Source: an uncultured bacterium (lineage in GTDB: Bacteria > Cyanobacteriota > Vampirovibrionia > Gastranaerophilales > Gastranaerophilaceae). From it: 64,000 nt of DNA. The notes below the pieces were generated by a model. It saw nothing but the letters and a program-made list of their open reading frames with translations, made no database searches and was not told the DNA's origin. The stretch lies in assembly GCA_900553895.1 (NCBI GenBank), contig USFB01000005.1, positions 29,575 to 93,574 of the forward strand. The letters run 5' to 3'. A program made the position numbers and the translations under genes. Shown in pieces: positions 49,801 to 58,066 of the stretch; the first letter of the stretch is position 1, and each line of letters opens with the position of its first letter.

Positions 49801-51168
49801 CTATATCTCAATTTTATTTTTCAATTCTTCCAACTTATCAATGCTATCGGTTTCGAAATAAACTCTTAAAAGAGGTTCTGTACCGCTCGGACGAACCAAA
49901 ATTTTTGTTTTATCGCCAAGCATAAGTTTTACTCCGTCTTTTGTATCAATAGAAGTAACTTTATAATCGCCGATATTCTTGAATTCTTTAACCTTTTCCA
50001 AAATTGGTTTAATTTCTTCTTGATTATCCAATTTTAAATCAACTCTGTCGGTAAAGAACTTAGCTTCTGCCAATTTGTAAAGCTCTTCTTGTAATTCAAC
50101 AAGCGTTTTACCAGTATCAGCCATTGTTTCTAGTATTAAAAGATTAGCAACTAAGCCATCTTTTTCGGGAATATGACCTAAAATACTCAAGCCGCCTGAT
50201 TCTTCGCCACCAATAATAACTTTGTTTTTACGCATAGCTTCGCCAACATGTTTAAAGCCAACTGCAGTTTCAATAACTTCTACATTGAGTTTTTTTGCAA
50301 CACAATCTATAAGTAAACTTGAACCTACTGTTTTAACCACAGCTCCTTCAAAACCACGTGATTTTAAGTGTTTTAAAAGGATTGCAATAATTTCATTTGG
50401 AGAAACATATTCTCCGTTCTCGTTTATAACTCCAAAACGGTCAGCGTCACCATCGTTAGCCAAACCAATAGAATTTGGAGTAGATTTAACTTTTTCTACA
50501 AGTTCTTTCAAAAATCTTGGTTTTGGGTCAGGCATTCCACCGCCAAAGTTTACATCGTGGAACATGTGCAAGCTATCAAATGCAATACCTTTATTTTTTA
50601 AGATTTCATCAAAATATCCAATGGATGCTGAATATAAGCCATCAAAAATGATATTTGTTTTTAAATTCTTAAACTTGTTGTAATCAATCAGAGTTTCCAA
50701 ATGTTCATAATATTTAGGAGCAAAATCAATTTTATGCAATATACCTGATTTTTCAGAACTATTGTACTCTTTATCTAAATTTGCAACAATTTCATCCGTA
50801 ATTTCACTTGTCGCCGGCCCTGCATAATCCGGAATAAACTTCATCCCCAAGTATTCAGGAGGATTGTGGGATGCTGTAAACATAATGGCACACGCATTTT
50901 TGATTAAAGCGTTATAAGCCAAAATCGGTGTTGGAACAATTCTTGAAGAATAGAAAACGTTAAAACCTTTATTTTTCAGAATTTCAGCGCAAAGAAGAGA
51001 ATACTCATCAGCCATTTTTCTAGGGTCATAACCTATTAAAATCGGTTTTTCAAAACCAAAATTATCAGCTACGTATTTACCGATAGCCAAAGTAACTCTT
51101 TTTACGTTAGCTTCTGTAAAATCTCTATCCAAAACGGCTCTCCAACCGTCAGTTCCAAATTTTATCAT
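49801..51168 (-). CDS. Phosphoglucomutase/phosphomannomutase family enzyme
   Basis: 455 residues from the ATG preceded by GGGAG; a frame 16 codons longer would start within the terminator of the upstream gene. Four domains with FGTDGWRAV, TASHNPPEYLGMKF (catalytic Ser), NDGDADRFG (metal), GEESGG (sugar) and RPSGTEPLLRVYFE (phosphate). It interconverts hexose 1- and 6-phosphates, feeding cell-envelope sugar synthesis. The exact sugar cannot be read off the motifs. Confidence 0.9.
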   Translation of the reverse strand: MIKFGTDGWRAVLDRDFTEANVKRVTLAIGKYVADNFGFEKPILIGYDPRKMADEYSLLCAEILKNKGFNVFYSSRIVPTPILAYNALIKNACAIMFTASHNPPEYLGMKFIPDYAGPATSEITDEIVANLDKEYNSSEKSGILHKIDFAPKYYEHLETLIDYNKFKNLKTNIIFDGLYSASIGYFDEILKNKGIAFDSLHMFHDVNFGGGMPDPKPRFLKELVEKVKSTPNSIGLANDGDADRFGVINENGEYVSPNEIIAILLKHLKSRGFEGAVVKTVGSSLLIDCVAKKLNVEVIETAVGFKHVGEAMRKNKVIIGGEESGGLSILGHIPEKDGLVANLLILETMADTGKTLVELQEELYKLAEAKFFTDRVDLKLDNQEEIKPILEKVKEFKNIGDYKVTSIDTKDGVKLMLGDKTKILVRPSGTEPLLRVYFETDSIDKLEELKNKIEI

Positions 51169-51198
51169 TGCAATACTCCCATCTTCGTTAATTTTAAC

Positions 51199-51237
51199 AT
51201 AAAAAAGGTGCGACAATTCTAAAATTGTCGCACCTTT
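51199..51237 (-). terminator. Terminator after the small secreted protein gene
   Basis: 15-bp stem (AAAGGTGCGACAATT and its complement), 4-nt loop, and on the minus strand a T6 run. Confidence 0.8.
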
Positions 51238-51249
51238 AAAATATTTAAA

Positions 51250-51603
51250 CTATTTTGCAACTTTAACATTCATATAATCAATTGCATAATCTGTTTTTTC
51301 TGCACCTTGCGTAAAGTTAATAGGAATTCTTGCAGTTCTTGTGCAAGCTTTTACTGTCCAAATTTCACTCCAAGTGTTATTATTTTTAGGTTTTGAAATT
51401 TCCGTGTTTACAATTGCAAAATCTTCACAACCTTGAGCCGCTACTCTTAGTGAATAATAATAAATTGGCATAATCATTTGTGATTGGAGTTGAGAGTCCG
51501 TAATTGATTTACCCTTAACAGGAATTGTGTTATCAAAATTGTAAGCAAAAACTGCTGTTGATACCATCAATAAAGATAAAATTAATAACTGTAGTTTTTT
51601 CAT
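51250..51603 (-). CDS. Small secreted protein, unknown function
   Basis: 117 residues with a clear signal peptide (cleavage after VFA, about residue 19). The mature part has two Cys (QGCEDF and KACTRT), likely a disulfide in the periplasm. No family recognised. Monocistronic, with its own ribosome site (AAAGGAG) and terminator. Confidence 0.7.
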   Translation of the reverse strand: MKKLQLLILSLLMVSTAVFAYNFDNTIPVKGKSITDSQLQSQMIMPIYYYSLRVAAQGCEDFAIVNTEISKPKNNNTWSEIWTVKACTRTARIPINFTQGAEKTDYAIDYMNVKVAK

Positions 51604-51719
51604 TAAAAACTCCTTTCACTATTCTTATACATATCTATGCCGATTTTAACACAAAAAACATAATTTGCACAAGCTATGTAATACAGAATTGTAACAAAAG
51701 AATTTCTTAAAAAAACAGA

Positions 51720-53051
51720 TTAATCGCTAAATGTTTTGAATGTCTTTTCAACGTTGTCTTTAATAACTTTCTTAACAGCATCCATTTCGGTCGCAAGAGC
51801 GTTTTGTTCTGTATCCAATTGTTTTAGACGAAGTTCCAGTGTTCTGTCTTCTTGTTGGATAATTGAAGTTTTAGCATTGATATCTGCGATAGTTTTTTCG
51901 TACTGTTCTTTTTTGTAATTATACTCGTTCATAGCATCTTTATAAGCTGCTTCATCTGTCACGGTTTCAACATTTAAATCATAAACTACGCTATTATTAT
52001 CGAATTTTACCGATTTAAAACGTCCATTATTGTCTGTTTCTAAAAGAGCGTGATTTGTTTGTTCTATTTTTGTTTTTAAATAGGACGCATTGTAATAAGC
52101 TAATTTATCTTGTACTTCAATCGGTTTATCTGCACTATTAGGGGACTGAATACTGTTTTGCAAATCTTTTTCTGTAGTGTAATAAGTTTTGCCCTGGTAA
52201 TCAAAAGTATAAATACCTTCGCCGGTATAAACAAGTTGACCGTTCTCATCAAAACTTAGGTAATCTTTCATAGAAGAATCAGGACAGTCTTTAAGTATTT
52301 GAGCAAGCTCTGCGACTTGATCCATATTTTCATTCTTTGTTAATTTACTTAATTCAGTAAGCTTAGAGTTTCCTACATAAGCAGGTTTGTATTCAGTTGT
52401 ATATGAAATTGGTTCATTTTCGTTAGGCACAAAAAAGTGCCAAGTACCTGAAGCATCTTGATAACCGTAAACATCATCTGTGTTTAAAACTCCATCTGCT
52501 GTTGCCATACCTTTTGCAACTTCAAAATCACGCAAAGATTCTTCAAGTTCCGAATCTGTTTCAACTTTGTCCTTTAAAGCTTCGAAAGGTCCTGCCAGAG
52601 TTTCTCCCGTATCATTATTTATAATTGTATACATACCGTCAGAAAATGAAACAACAGGATTTACTTGCCCATCATTATCATAAGTTTCCTGTTTTGCTTG
52701 TGTTTTTGACTGAACTTCAGGATTTTCAAGCAGTTTCTTAGAACCCGTATAAACATTTGCATAATAATAACTGTTTACAATGTAGTTGTAATCAGGATCT
52801 GCACTTGATAACTGCTGCCAACTTTCTAAAACGGACTCATTATCTCCATCAGAATATGAATATTGCAACTCTGTATAATCAGTGGTTTTAGGAGCATTAG
52901 GAACTTCCAAGCCTAAAAGTCTGTTAAATAAGTTCGCACTCTGATTGGCAAGTGCGGTTCTAGCTTGGTTAATTTGCTGACCTTCCCATTCGGTATTGGT
53001 TTTTCTTGCTGTTAGTGCCAAGTATCTGGCTTGTGAAGCTGCCATTCCCAT
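51720..53051 (-). CDS. MGxAASQ-family protein 3
   Basis: 443 residues starting MGMAASQARYLALTARKTN. Helical N-terminal block, TELQYSYSDGDN segment, a variable centre with several VYGYQDASGTWHFF-like beta stretches, and a C-terminal coiled coil (RTLELRLKQLDTEQNALATE) ending KTFKTFSD. No signal peptide. The related proteins at 12 and 39 kb have the same ends and a different centre. A sigma-28-like promoter lies upstream with a 12-bp spacer. Confidence 0.75.
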   Translation of the reverse strand: MGMAASQARYLALTARKTNTEWEGQQINQARTALANQSANLFNRLLGLEVPNAPKTTDYTELQYSYSDGDNESVLESWQQLSSADPDYNYIVNSYYYANVYTGSKKLLENPEVQSKTQAKQETYDNDGQVNPVVSFSDGMYTIINNDTGETLAGPFEALKDKVETDSELEESLRDFEVAKGMATADGVLNTDDVYGYQDASGTWHFFVPNENEPISYTTEYKPAYVGNSKLTELSKLTKNENMDQVAELAQILKDCPDSSMKDYLSFDENGQLVYTGEGIYTFDYQGKTYYTTEKDLQNSIQSPNSADKPIEVQDKLAYYNASYLKTKIEQTNHALLETDNNGRFKSVKFDNNSVVYDLNVETVTDEAAYKDAMNEYNYKKEQYEKTIADINAKTSIIQQEDRTLELRLKQLDTEQNALATEMDAVKKVIKDNVEKTFKTFSD

Positions 53052-53114
53052 AGCGGAATCTCCTATTTAATTACGTTTTATTATTTAATAAAATTTTTGA
53101 CAAAGTCAACATGA

Positions 53115-53142
53115 TAAACGGCAATAGAAACCATGTACTTTA
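53115..53142 (-). promoter_or_regulatory. Sigma-28-like promoter before MGxAASQ protein 3
   Basis: On the minus strand TAAAGTAC, 12 bp, GCCGTTTA. Twelve of 16 consensus bases and a spacer one longer than canonical, so weaker than the other two. Confidence 0.5.
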
Positions 53143-53176
53143 AGTAACATCGAAAAAATACTACTTTTAGAGGAAA

Positions 53177-54175
53177 TTAAACTACCATGTCATCAAAGTC
53201 TTTAGCATCATCATAATTAAACATATGAATAAATGTGTAAAGCATTTTTACAGAAAACTTTTTAGAACCTACTTCTAACATGTTACGAAGAACTTCTTTA
53301 TTGTTTGCAACTACAGTGTGAGTTCTATTGAATGCCAAATTATCATAAAAGTTTGCAACATTTATTATTTGACTATATTCCGAAATAAAATCATTTGATA
53401 AACCTTGAGGATAGCCGGAGCCATCGTTATTTTCATGGTGTTCAAGCGCAACAAGAGCAATTTCTTCCGGCAATTCAAGTTCTTCTCTAATAAGCTTATA
53501 CCCCAAAATAGTATGAGCTTTTACAGAATCTTCATTCATTGTTATAAGAGCCTGCATATCAGGCATATCAATTTTAATTTTTCCAATATCATGTAACAAA
53601 GCTGCTAGGATAACTTGGTCAATTGCAGAGGTTGAAAACTCTAATTTTGTAGCAATTAAGCCTGACATAATAGCAACATTCAATGGATGGCAAAGCTCAT
53701 ATTCTCCAAAGAATCTAACGCGTGAGCCTTTGCTGGATTTATTAATTTGTTTATAAACTTCTGTTTTTAAAACACCAATAAGAGAATTTAATTTTAATAA
53801 ACCTTCTTCGTAATATCCTTCTAAAAATAAATTCAATATTCGTTTATAAAAATATTTGATTTTAGCTTGTGTTTCCATTTTTACATAAGCATCTTTATTA
53901 AGAACGGTTTGGAAATCGGTTGCATCTATAGTATCATAAGAGAAATTGAGTAATTTAGCATTCTTTTTGTGTTCGTCTTGTTTTTGTGAGTTTTCTTCTT
54001 GTTCAGTTTCACTGTTATATTCTTCTGTATATACGTGAATATGGTTCTTTAGCATAATAAGTTTGCCCGGAGTAAGAACCTCACCGGCTTCAAGAATTTT
54101 GCCTTTATTTTCTGAGTATAAATCAAAAGGCAATACCTTATAATTACTCAATTCTTTATTTGTAACTATTCTCAT
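53177..54175 (-). CDS. HD-GYP domain protein, putative c-di-GMP phosphodiesterase
   Basis: 332 residues. C-terminal HD-GYP domain with HPLNVAIMS, LLHDIGKIKI (HD), and HHENNDGSGYPQGL (GYP). The N-terminal ~110 residues are a small beta domain followed by a charged linker (EEYNSETEQEENSQKQDEHKK). HD-GYP proteins hydrolyse cyclic di-GMP, which usually controls motility and attachment. It lies 125 bp upstream of MGxAASQ protein 3 on the same strand. Confidence 0.88.
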   Translation of the reverse strand: MRIVTNKELSNYKVLPFDLYSENKGKILEAGEVLTPGKLIMLKNHIHVYTEEYNSETEQEENSQKQDEHKKNAKLLNFSYDTIDATDFQTVLNKDAYVKMETQAKIKYFYKRILNLFLEGYYEEGLLKLNSLIGVLKTEVYKQINKSSKGSRVRFFGEYELCHPLNVAIMSGLIATKLEFSTSAIDQVILAALLHDIGKIKIDMPDMQALITMNEDSVKAHTILGYKLIREELELPEEIALVALEHHENNDGSGYPQGLSNDFISEYSQIINVANFYDNLAFNRTHTVVANNKEVLRNMLEVGSKKFSVKMLYTFIHMFNYDDAKDFDDMVV

Positions 54176-54230
54176 AGTTAGAATTATAACACTTTTAGAA
54201 TTTTAAACATACGCTATTTGTTCTATTTTT

Positions 54231-54827
54231 TTATAACTCTCTTCTGCCTTCAATTGCACGCGCTAAAGTTACTTCATCAGCGTATTCCAAATCCGCTCCG
54301 ACAGGCAACCCGAAAGCAATACGAGAAATTTTTATACCAAATGGTTTGATTAATTTTGTTAAATACAAACTTGTCGCTTCTCCTTCTACAGAAGGTGAAA
54401 GAGCAAGAATAACTTCCTGAACTTCTTCATTTGTAAGTCTTTGGAGTAATTCTTTTATTCTAATATCCTCTGCACCTATTCCATCCATTGGAGAAATAAG
54501 ACCTTGCAAAACATGATAAAGTCCTCTGTATTCATTTGTTTTTTCAATCGCAATCAAATCTTTCGTTTCAGCAACCACACAAATTACCGAACGATTACGA
54601 TTTGTTGAAGAACAAATTTCACAAGGGCTTTGGGTTGAAATATTAAAACAAATTTCACAAGTTTTTGAACTTTTCTTTGCTTCCAAAATCGCATTGGCAA
54701 ATTTTTCAACCTCACTTAATGGCATTTTAAGCACCTGAAAAGCCATCCGTTGTGCAGACTTTGGACCAACGGACGGAAATTTTTGAAATTGTTCTATTAA
54801 TGTTGCTATTGATTTTGGATAAATCAA
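54231..54827 (-). CDS. recR: Recombination mediator RecR
   Basis: 198 residues, normal size. Helix-hairpin-helix at FPSVGPKSAQRMAF, zinc finger with CEICFN...CEIC, and a Toprim domain starting VVAETKDLIAIE, plus a C-terminal GLPVGADLEYADEVTLARAIEGR. Acts with RecF/RecO to load RecA. ybaB lies upstream, the usual bacterial pairing. Confidence 0.96.
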   Translation of the reverse strand: MIYPKSIATLIEQFQKFPSVGPKSAQRMAFQVLKMPLSEVEKFANAILEAKKSSKTCEICFNISTQSPCEICSSTNRNRSVICVVAETKDLIAIEKTNEYRGLYHVLQGLISPMDGIGAEDIRIKELLQRLTNEEVQEVILALSPSVEGEATSLYLTKLIKPFGIKISRIAFGLPVGADLEYADEVTLARAIEGRREL

Positions 54828-54980
54828 AACTTCTCCTAAGTAGAGGAGTTGATAAGTTTAGAAGTTTATAAGAAATTTTAGATTATTTACTTTTATAAAT
54901 CATGTTCATCTCTTTAAATTTTTATAATTTCTTCTAAACTCCTCAACCTCTAAACTTCTAAACTATTGAACCTAATTTAA
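54828..54980. repeat. Imperfect inverted repeat between ybaB and recR
   Basis: AGAGGAGTTGATAAGTTTAGAAG near 54843-54865 is mirrored by CTTCTAAACTCCTCAACCTCT near 54932-54952, giving a long imperfect hairpin in the recR leader. Function unknown. Confidence 0.4.
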
Positions 54981-55316
54981 TTAAAATAACCCTGGTATAC
55001 TAATACCACCTGTTACAGATTTCATTTTTTCTTCCATAACCTTTTGAGCTTTGCCAGTTGTTTGGCTAATAGCTGTAGTAATAATATCTTCTAACATTTC
55101 GATAGTATCTTCTGAAACTGAAGACGGGTTTTCCGGATTAATAGCTTCTGCAGAAAGTTTAATTGATTTGAATAAACCTTTACCGTCACAAATAACTTTA
55201 ACTGAACCGTTTGCAGCTTCGCCTGAAATATCCATTTTGTTAAGTTCATCTTGAGCTTCTTTTAATCTTTTTTGAATATTTTGAGCTTGTTTCATCATAT
55301 TCATCATGTTCATCAT
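54981..55316 (-). CDS. ybaB: YbaB/EbfC nucleoid-associated protein
   Basis: 111 residues. N-terminal MMNMMKQAQNIQKRLKEAQDEL helix, then GEAANGSVKVICDGKG and LEDIITTAISQTTGKAQKVMEEKMKSVTGG-type end (read in parts). Forms a DNA-binding dimer. Adjacent to recR and yebC, as in many genomes. Confidence 0.94.
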   Translation of the reverse strand: MMNMMNMMKQAQNIQKRLKEAQDELNKMDISGEAANGSVKVICDGKGLFKSIKLSAEAINPENPSSVSEDTIEMLEDIITTAISQTTGKAQKVMEEKMKSVTGGISIPGLF

Positions 55317-55344
55317 AGTTGATTTCCTCCTACCTATGTACTCC

Positions 55345-56103
55345 CTAAAGTTGTTCTTCTATTTTTGCCATTAAATCGTCATCAATGTCGAAGTTCGCGT
55401 AAACATTCTGAACATCGTCATGCTCTTCTAATTTACCTAACAATCTCATGATGCTGATTGCAGTTTTTTCATCTGATACTTCAATTGTATTTTGTGGAAC
55501 TCTTGTAAATTCTGCTGATGTTGACTTGAAGCCTTCTGCTTCCAAACCTTCTGTTACAGGTTGCAAGTTTGGAACTGATGTGTAAACTTTATATTCATCC
55601 TCTTCTTCAACAATATCATCTGCGTCAAGATTAATTGCTGCTTCAAAAAGTTTTTCGTAATCTACATCATCTTTATTAAAAGTAATACAACCTTTCTTAT
55701 CAAACATCCAACCAACGCAACCTGTTTCACCTAAGTTACCGTTGAATTTTGTGAAATAGCTTCTAACATCGCCGGCTGTTCTGTTTTTGTTGTCAGTCAT
55801 AGCTTCTACTACAACTGCAACACCGCCTGCTGCATAGCCTTCATAAACCATTTCATCATAGTTTTCACTGTTGCCTGCACCGGAGCCTTTTTCAATAGCT
55901 CTTTTAATATTATCGTTTGGAAGTCCTGCGGCTTTAGCTTTTTCAATAGCAGTTCTAAGTCTGAAGTTACCTGCAGGATCAGGACCGCCAAGTTTTGATG
56001 CTACAATAATTTCTCTTGAAAATTTTTGAAATTCTGCAGCTCTTAATGAATCTGTTTTAGCTTTTTTATGTTTAATCGTTGACCATTTTGAGTGTCCGCT
56101 CAT
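55345..56103 (-). CDS. yebC: YebC/PmpR-family regulator
   Basis: 252 residues with the canonical start MSGHSKWSTIKHKKAKTD, then GNFRLRTAIEKAKAAGLPNDNI and YEGYAAGGVAVVVEA. YebC proteins act as transcription regulators or help ribosomes over proline-rich stretches. It heads a yebC-ybaB-recR run. Confidence 0.96.
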   Translation of the reverse strand: MSGHSKWSTIKHKKAKTDSLRAAEFQKFSREIIVASKLGGPDPAGNFRLRTAIEKAKAAGLPNDNIKRAIEKGSGAGNSENYDEMVYEGYAAGGVAVVVEAMTDNKNRTAGDVRSYFTKFNGNLGETGCVGWMFDKKGCITFNKDDVDYEKLFEAAINLDADDIVEEEDEYKVYTSVPNLQPVTEGLEAEGFKSTSAEFTRVPQNTIEVSDEKTAISIMRLLGKLEEHDDVQNVYANFDIDDDLMAKIEEQL

Positions 56104-56201
56104 AAATATATCCCCTTATAATTAGTCTGTACTGCTTTACAATAATACATTAAAGGGATTTATATATCAAGAAGTTTATATAAATCCCTTTTGTAATTCT
56201 A

Positions 56202-57134
56202 TTATTTCAATTTGATTTTTAATCCCAACAAACGCAAAACTTTTGTCTTTGTTTTTCCTTTGTATTCATTTTTTATAGAAAAAATTTGCCTAAAAAGCGG
56301 TTCTTTATTGGACGGTTCTTTTGACGCCATATAATCCCTTAATAGTTCATCATAAATATTTGTTTTTTTTGCAACTTCCCACCATTCATCTTTAAATTTG
56401 TTACCACAGCCTTTAAATGCGGGCTTTAAACCCGTAAGATGAACAATTACAGGATTTTCTTTTGCTTGTAAATACTCAGTTTCTTCTTCTCCTTCAAATT
56501 CATAGTATCCGCCTCTCCACCAAGTATCCATCAGGTTGTATTTTGGTGAAATTACAAGTTTATATTCATCAACAACCTTATTGATTGAATCCTGATCGCA
56601 AAATTCAATAATTTTTGCGTTATTTTTTGCAAAATCGACAACCTTATCAAAAAAATGTTCTTTTCTGCAATAATCACAATTAAACAACAGCATGCCGGAA
56701 TTTACGTACACTCCGCTTTTCATTCCTAGCCTTTTAACGTATTTTGACACACCCCAAACATCTTTAACCCCTGCCAAATATTTATCAGTCAAGTCTAGTG
56801 AAAATAATTCATCTAAATTTCCGCGAATAAGCGTATCACAATCAAGATAAAGAACTTTATCTAAATCTTTGCATAAATCAGGTAGTTTAATTCTAAACCA
56901 AGCTTGCACAGTAACCCATTTTGAAAGTGTTAAATCCGCAAATTGGCTTTCATCCATTTTTATAAGCCTTAAACTTCCACCAACTGCGCCCAACTTTTGC
57001 ATGCTTTCAGCAGAAAGTTTTGAATACATAATTATAAATTCAACTTGCTCATTATGTTCTAATGCGCTTTTCATTGAAACAACGGTTTGATTAACATAAT
57101 TATCATCTGGTGCATAAGCAATACTAATCTTCAT
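56202..57134 (-). CDS. GT8-family glycosyltransferase
   Basis: 310 residues, GT-A fold. DxD motif in VLYLDCDTLIRGN, then KYVKRLGMKSGVYVNSGMLLFN and a C-terminal VHLTGLKPAF with the His ligand. LgtC-like enzymes transfer galactose or glucose from UDP-sugars onto lipooligosaccharide. Last gene of a four-gene overlapping operon with three other glycosyltransferases. Confidence 0.88.
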   Translation of the reverse strand: MKISIAYAPDDNYVNQTVVSMKSALEHNEQVEFIIMYSKLSAESMQKLGAVGGSLRLIKMDESQFADLTLSKWVTVQAWFRIKLPDLCKDLDKVLYLDCDTLIRGNLDELFSLDLTDKYLAGVKDVWGVSKYVKRLGMKSGVYVNSGMLLFNCDYCRKEHFFDKVVDFAKNNAKIIEFCDQDSINKVVDEYKLVISPKYNLMDTWWRGGYYEFEGEEETEYLQAKENPVIVHLTGLKPAFKGCGNKFKDEWWEVAKKTNIYDELLRDYMASKEPSNKEPLFRQIFSIKNEYKGKTKTKVLRLLGLKIKLK

Positions 57135-58066
57135 TATTTAAACTCCTCTAAAATATGCTCGAAGAATGTCCCTTCGATTTTGATTTCTTTTTTCTTTGAT
57201 AAAACTTTTTTCTTATGCGTCAATTTGTGAATTGGCGTTGTTTTCTTTAATTGTGCCCAACGTTTTTCATCAAACGGGTTCAACAATTCGGATTGAAGTC
57301 TTTGAACAGGATAAAAGTTAAAAAATGGAATTTTTGCCCATTCGTCTTTATTACGTCTTGCAACCATTGTAATAATATGCATATGCGTAAAATAATTTAC
57401 CAAAAAACGATTTTCATTCCAATAAGCAAGCATTGAAGCAAGCGTTTGTTTAAGTATTTTGTTATCAGGTTTTGCCGCAATAAAATAATTTGTTCCACAA
57501 AGTCCATCCAAATCAACTTTTTCATCATTTTGAAAAAAGAACAAATCCGAATCTACAAAATCAGGTAGTTCTTCTGTCAACAAAACCGTTGAGTCAATCC
57601 AAACTCCGCCATACTGAATTAACAATGCAGTTCTTACAATATCAACAAAATGTGCAAGATTCATTTTGCCGTTTTCTTTCAGCTCATAAATTTTTTGCGG
57701 TAAATCAATATAATCTTTTAGTTTGTCGTAAGTTAGGATAATTCTTTTTCGGTTGCCCTTAAATTTATCAACGCTGTTTAGGCAAGCTTGAACAAGCGGC
57801 GGAACTGAGCCGTCTTTACTTTCCCAGTATTGCCAAATAATTTGAGGTTCATCCTTTTGAACATCGCAAGCTTCATTCCCTCCCTTTATAGGGGGAGGGC
57901 TAGGGTAAGGTGAAAAACTTGTTCCCTTTACCACATACTTTCTCAAATAAAATTTTGCCCAATTTCCTTTCAAAATTCTTCTGATTTTTCTATCAAACAC
58001 AAAAATTTCAAGACAAATTTTTACAATCGAATTTATAATTTGCCAAAACAAAGATTTTATTAACAT
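57134..58066 (-). CDS. Capsular polysaccharide synthesis-type glycosyltransferase with repeat-derived insert
   Basis: 310 residues. IIWQYWESK and AHFVDIVRTALLIQYGGVWIDSTVLL are the donor-sugar motifs of GT32/Caps_synth transferases (DxD-like WID). Residues ~51-70 (SPYPSPPPIKGGNEACDVQ) come from an in-frame copy of a palindromic repeat and look like an insertion before the catalytic domain. Overlaps the neighbours on both sides by 1-7 bp. Confidence 0.78.
   Translation of the reverse strand: MLIKSLFWQIINSIVKICLEIFVFDRKIRRILKGNWAKFYLRKYVVKGTSFSPYPSPPPIKGGNEACDVQKDEPQIIWQYWESKDGSVPPLVQACLNSVDKFKGNRKRIILTYDKLKDYIDLPQKIYELKENGKMNLAHFVDIVRTALLIQYGGVWIDSTVLLTEELPDFVDSDLFFFQNDEKVDLDGLCGTNYFIAAKPDNKILKQTLASMLAYWNENRFLVNYFTHMHIITMVARRNKDEWAKIPFFNFYPVQRLQSELLNPFDEKRWAQLKKTTPIHKLTHKKKVLSKKKEIKIEGTFFEHILEEFK
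57851..57914. repeat. REP-like repeat inside a coding sequence, copy A
   Basis: CATCGCAAGCTTCATTCCC then CTCCCTTTATAGGGGGAGGG (a hairpin) and CTAGGGTAAGGTG. Read in the gene's frame it gives SPYPSPPPIKGG. Closely similar to copy B in the upstream gene. Confidence 0.8.

Noticed and set aside
51169..51216. 16-codon longer start of the phosphohexomutase
   Set aside because: The longer start falls within the terminator hairpin of the upstream gene and lacks a ribosome site; the ATG at 51168 has GGGAG.
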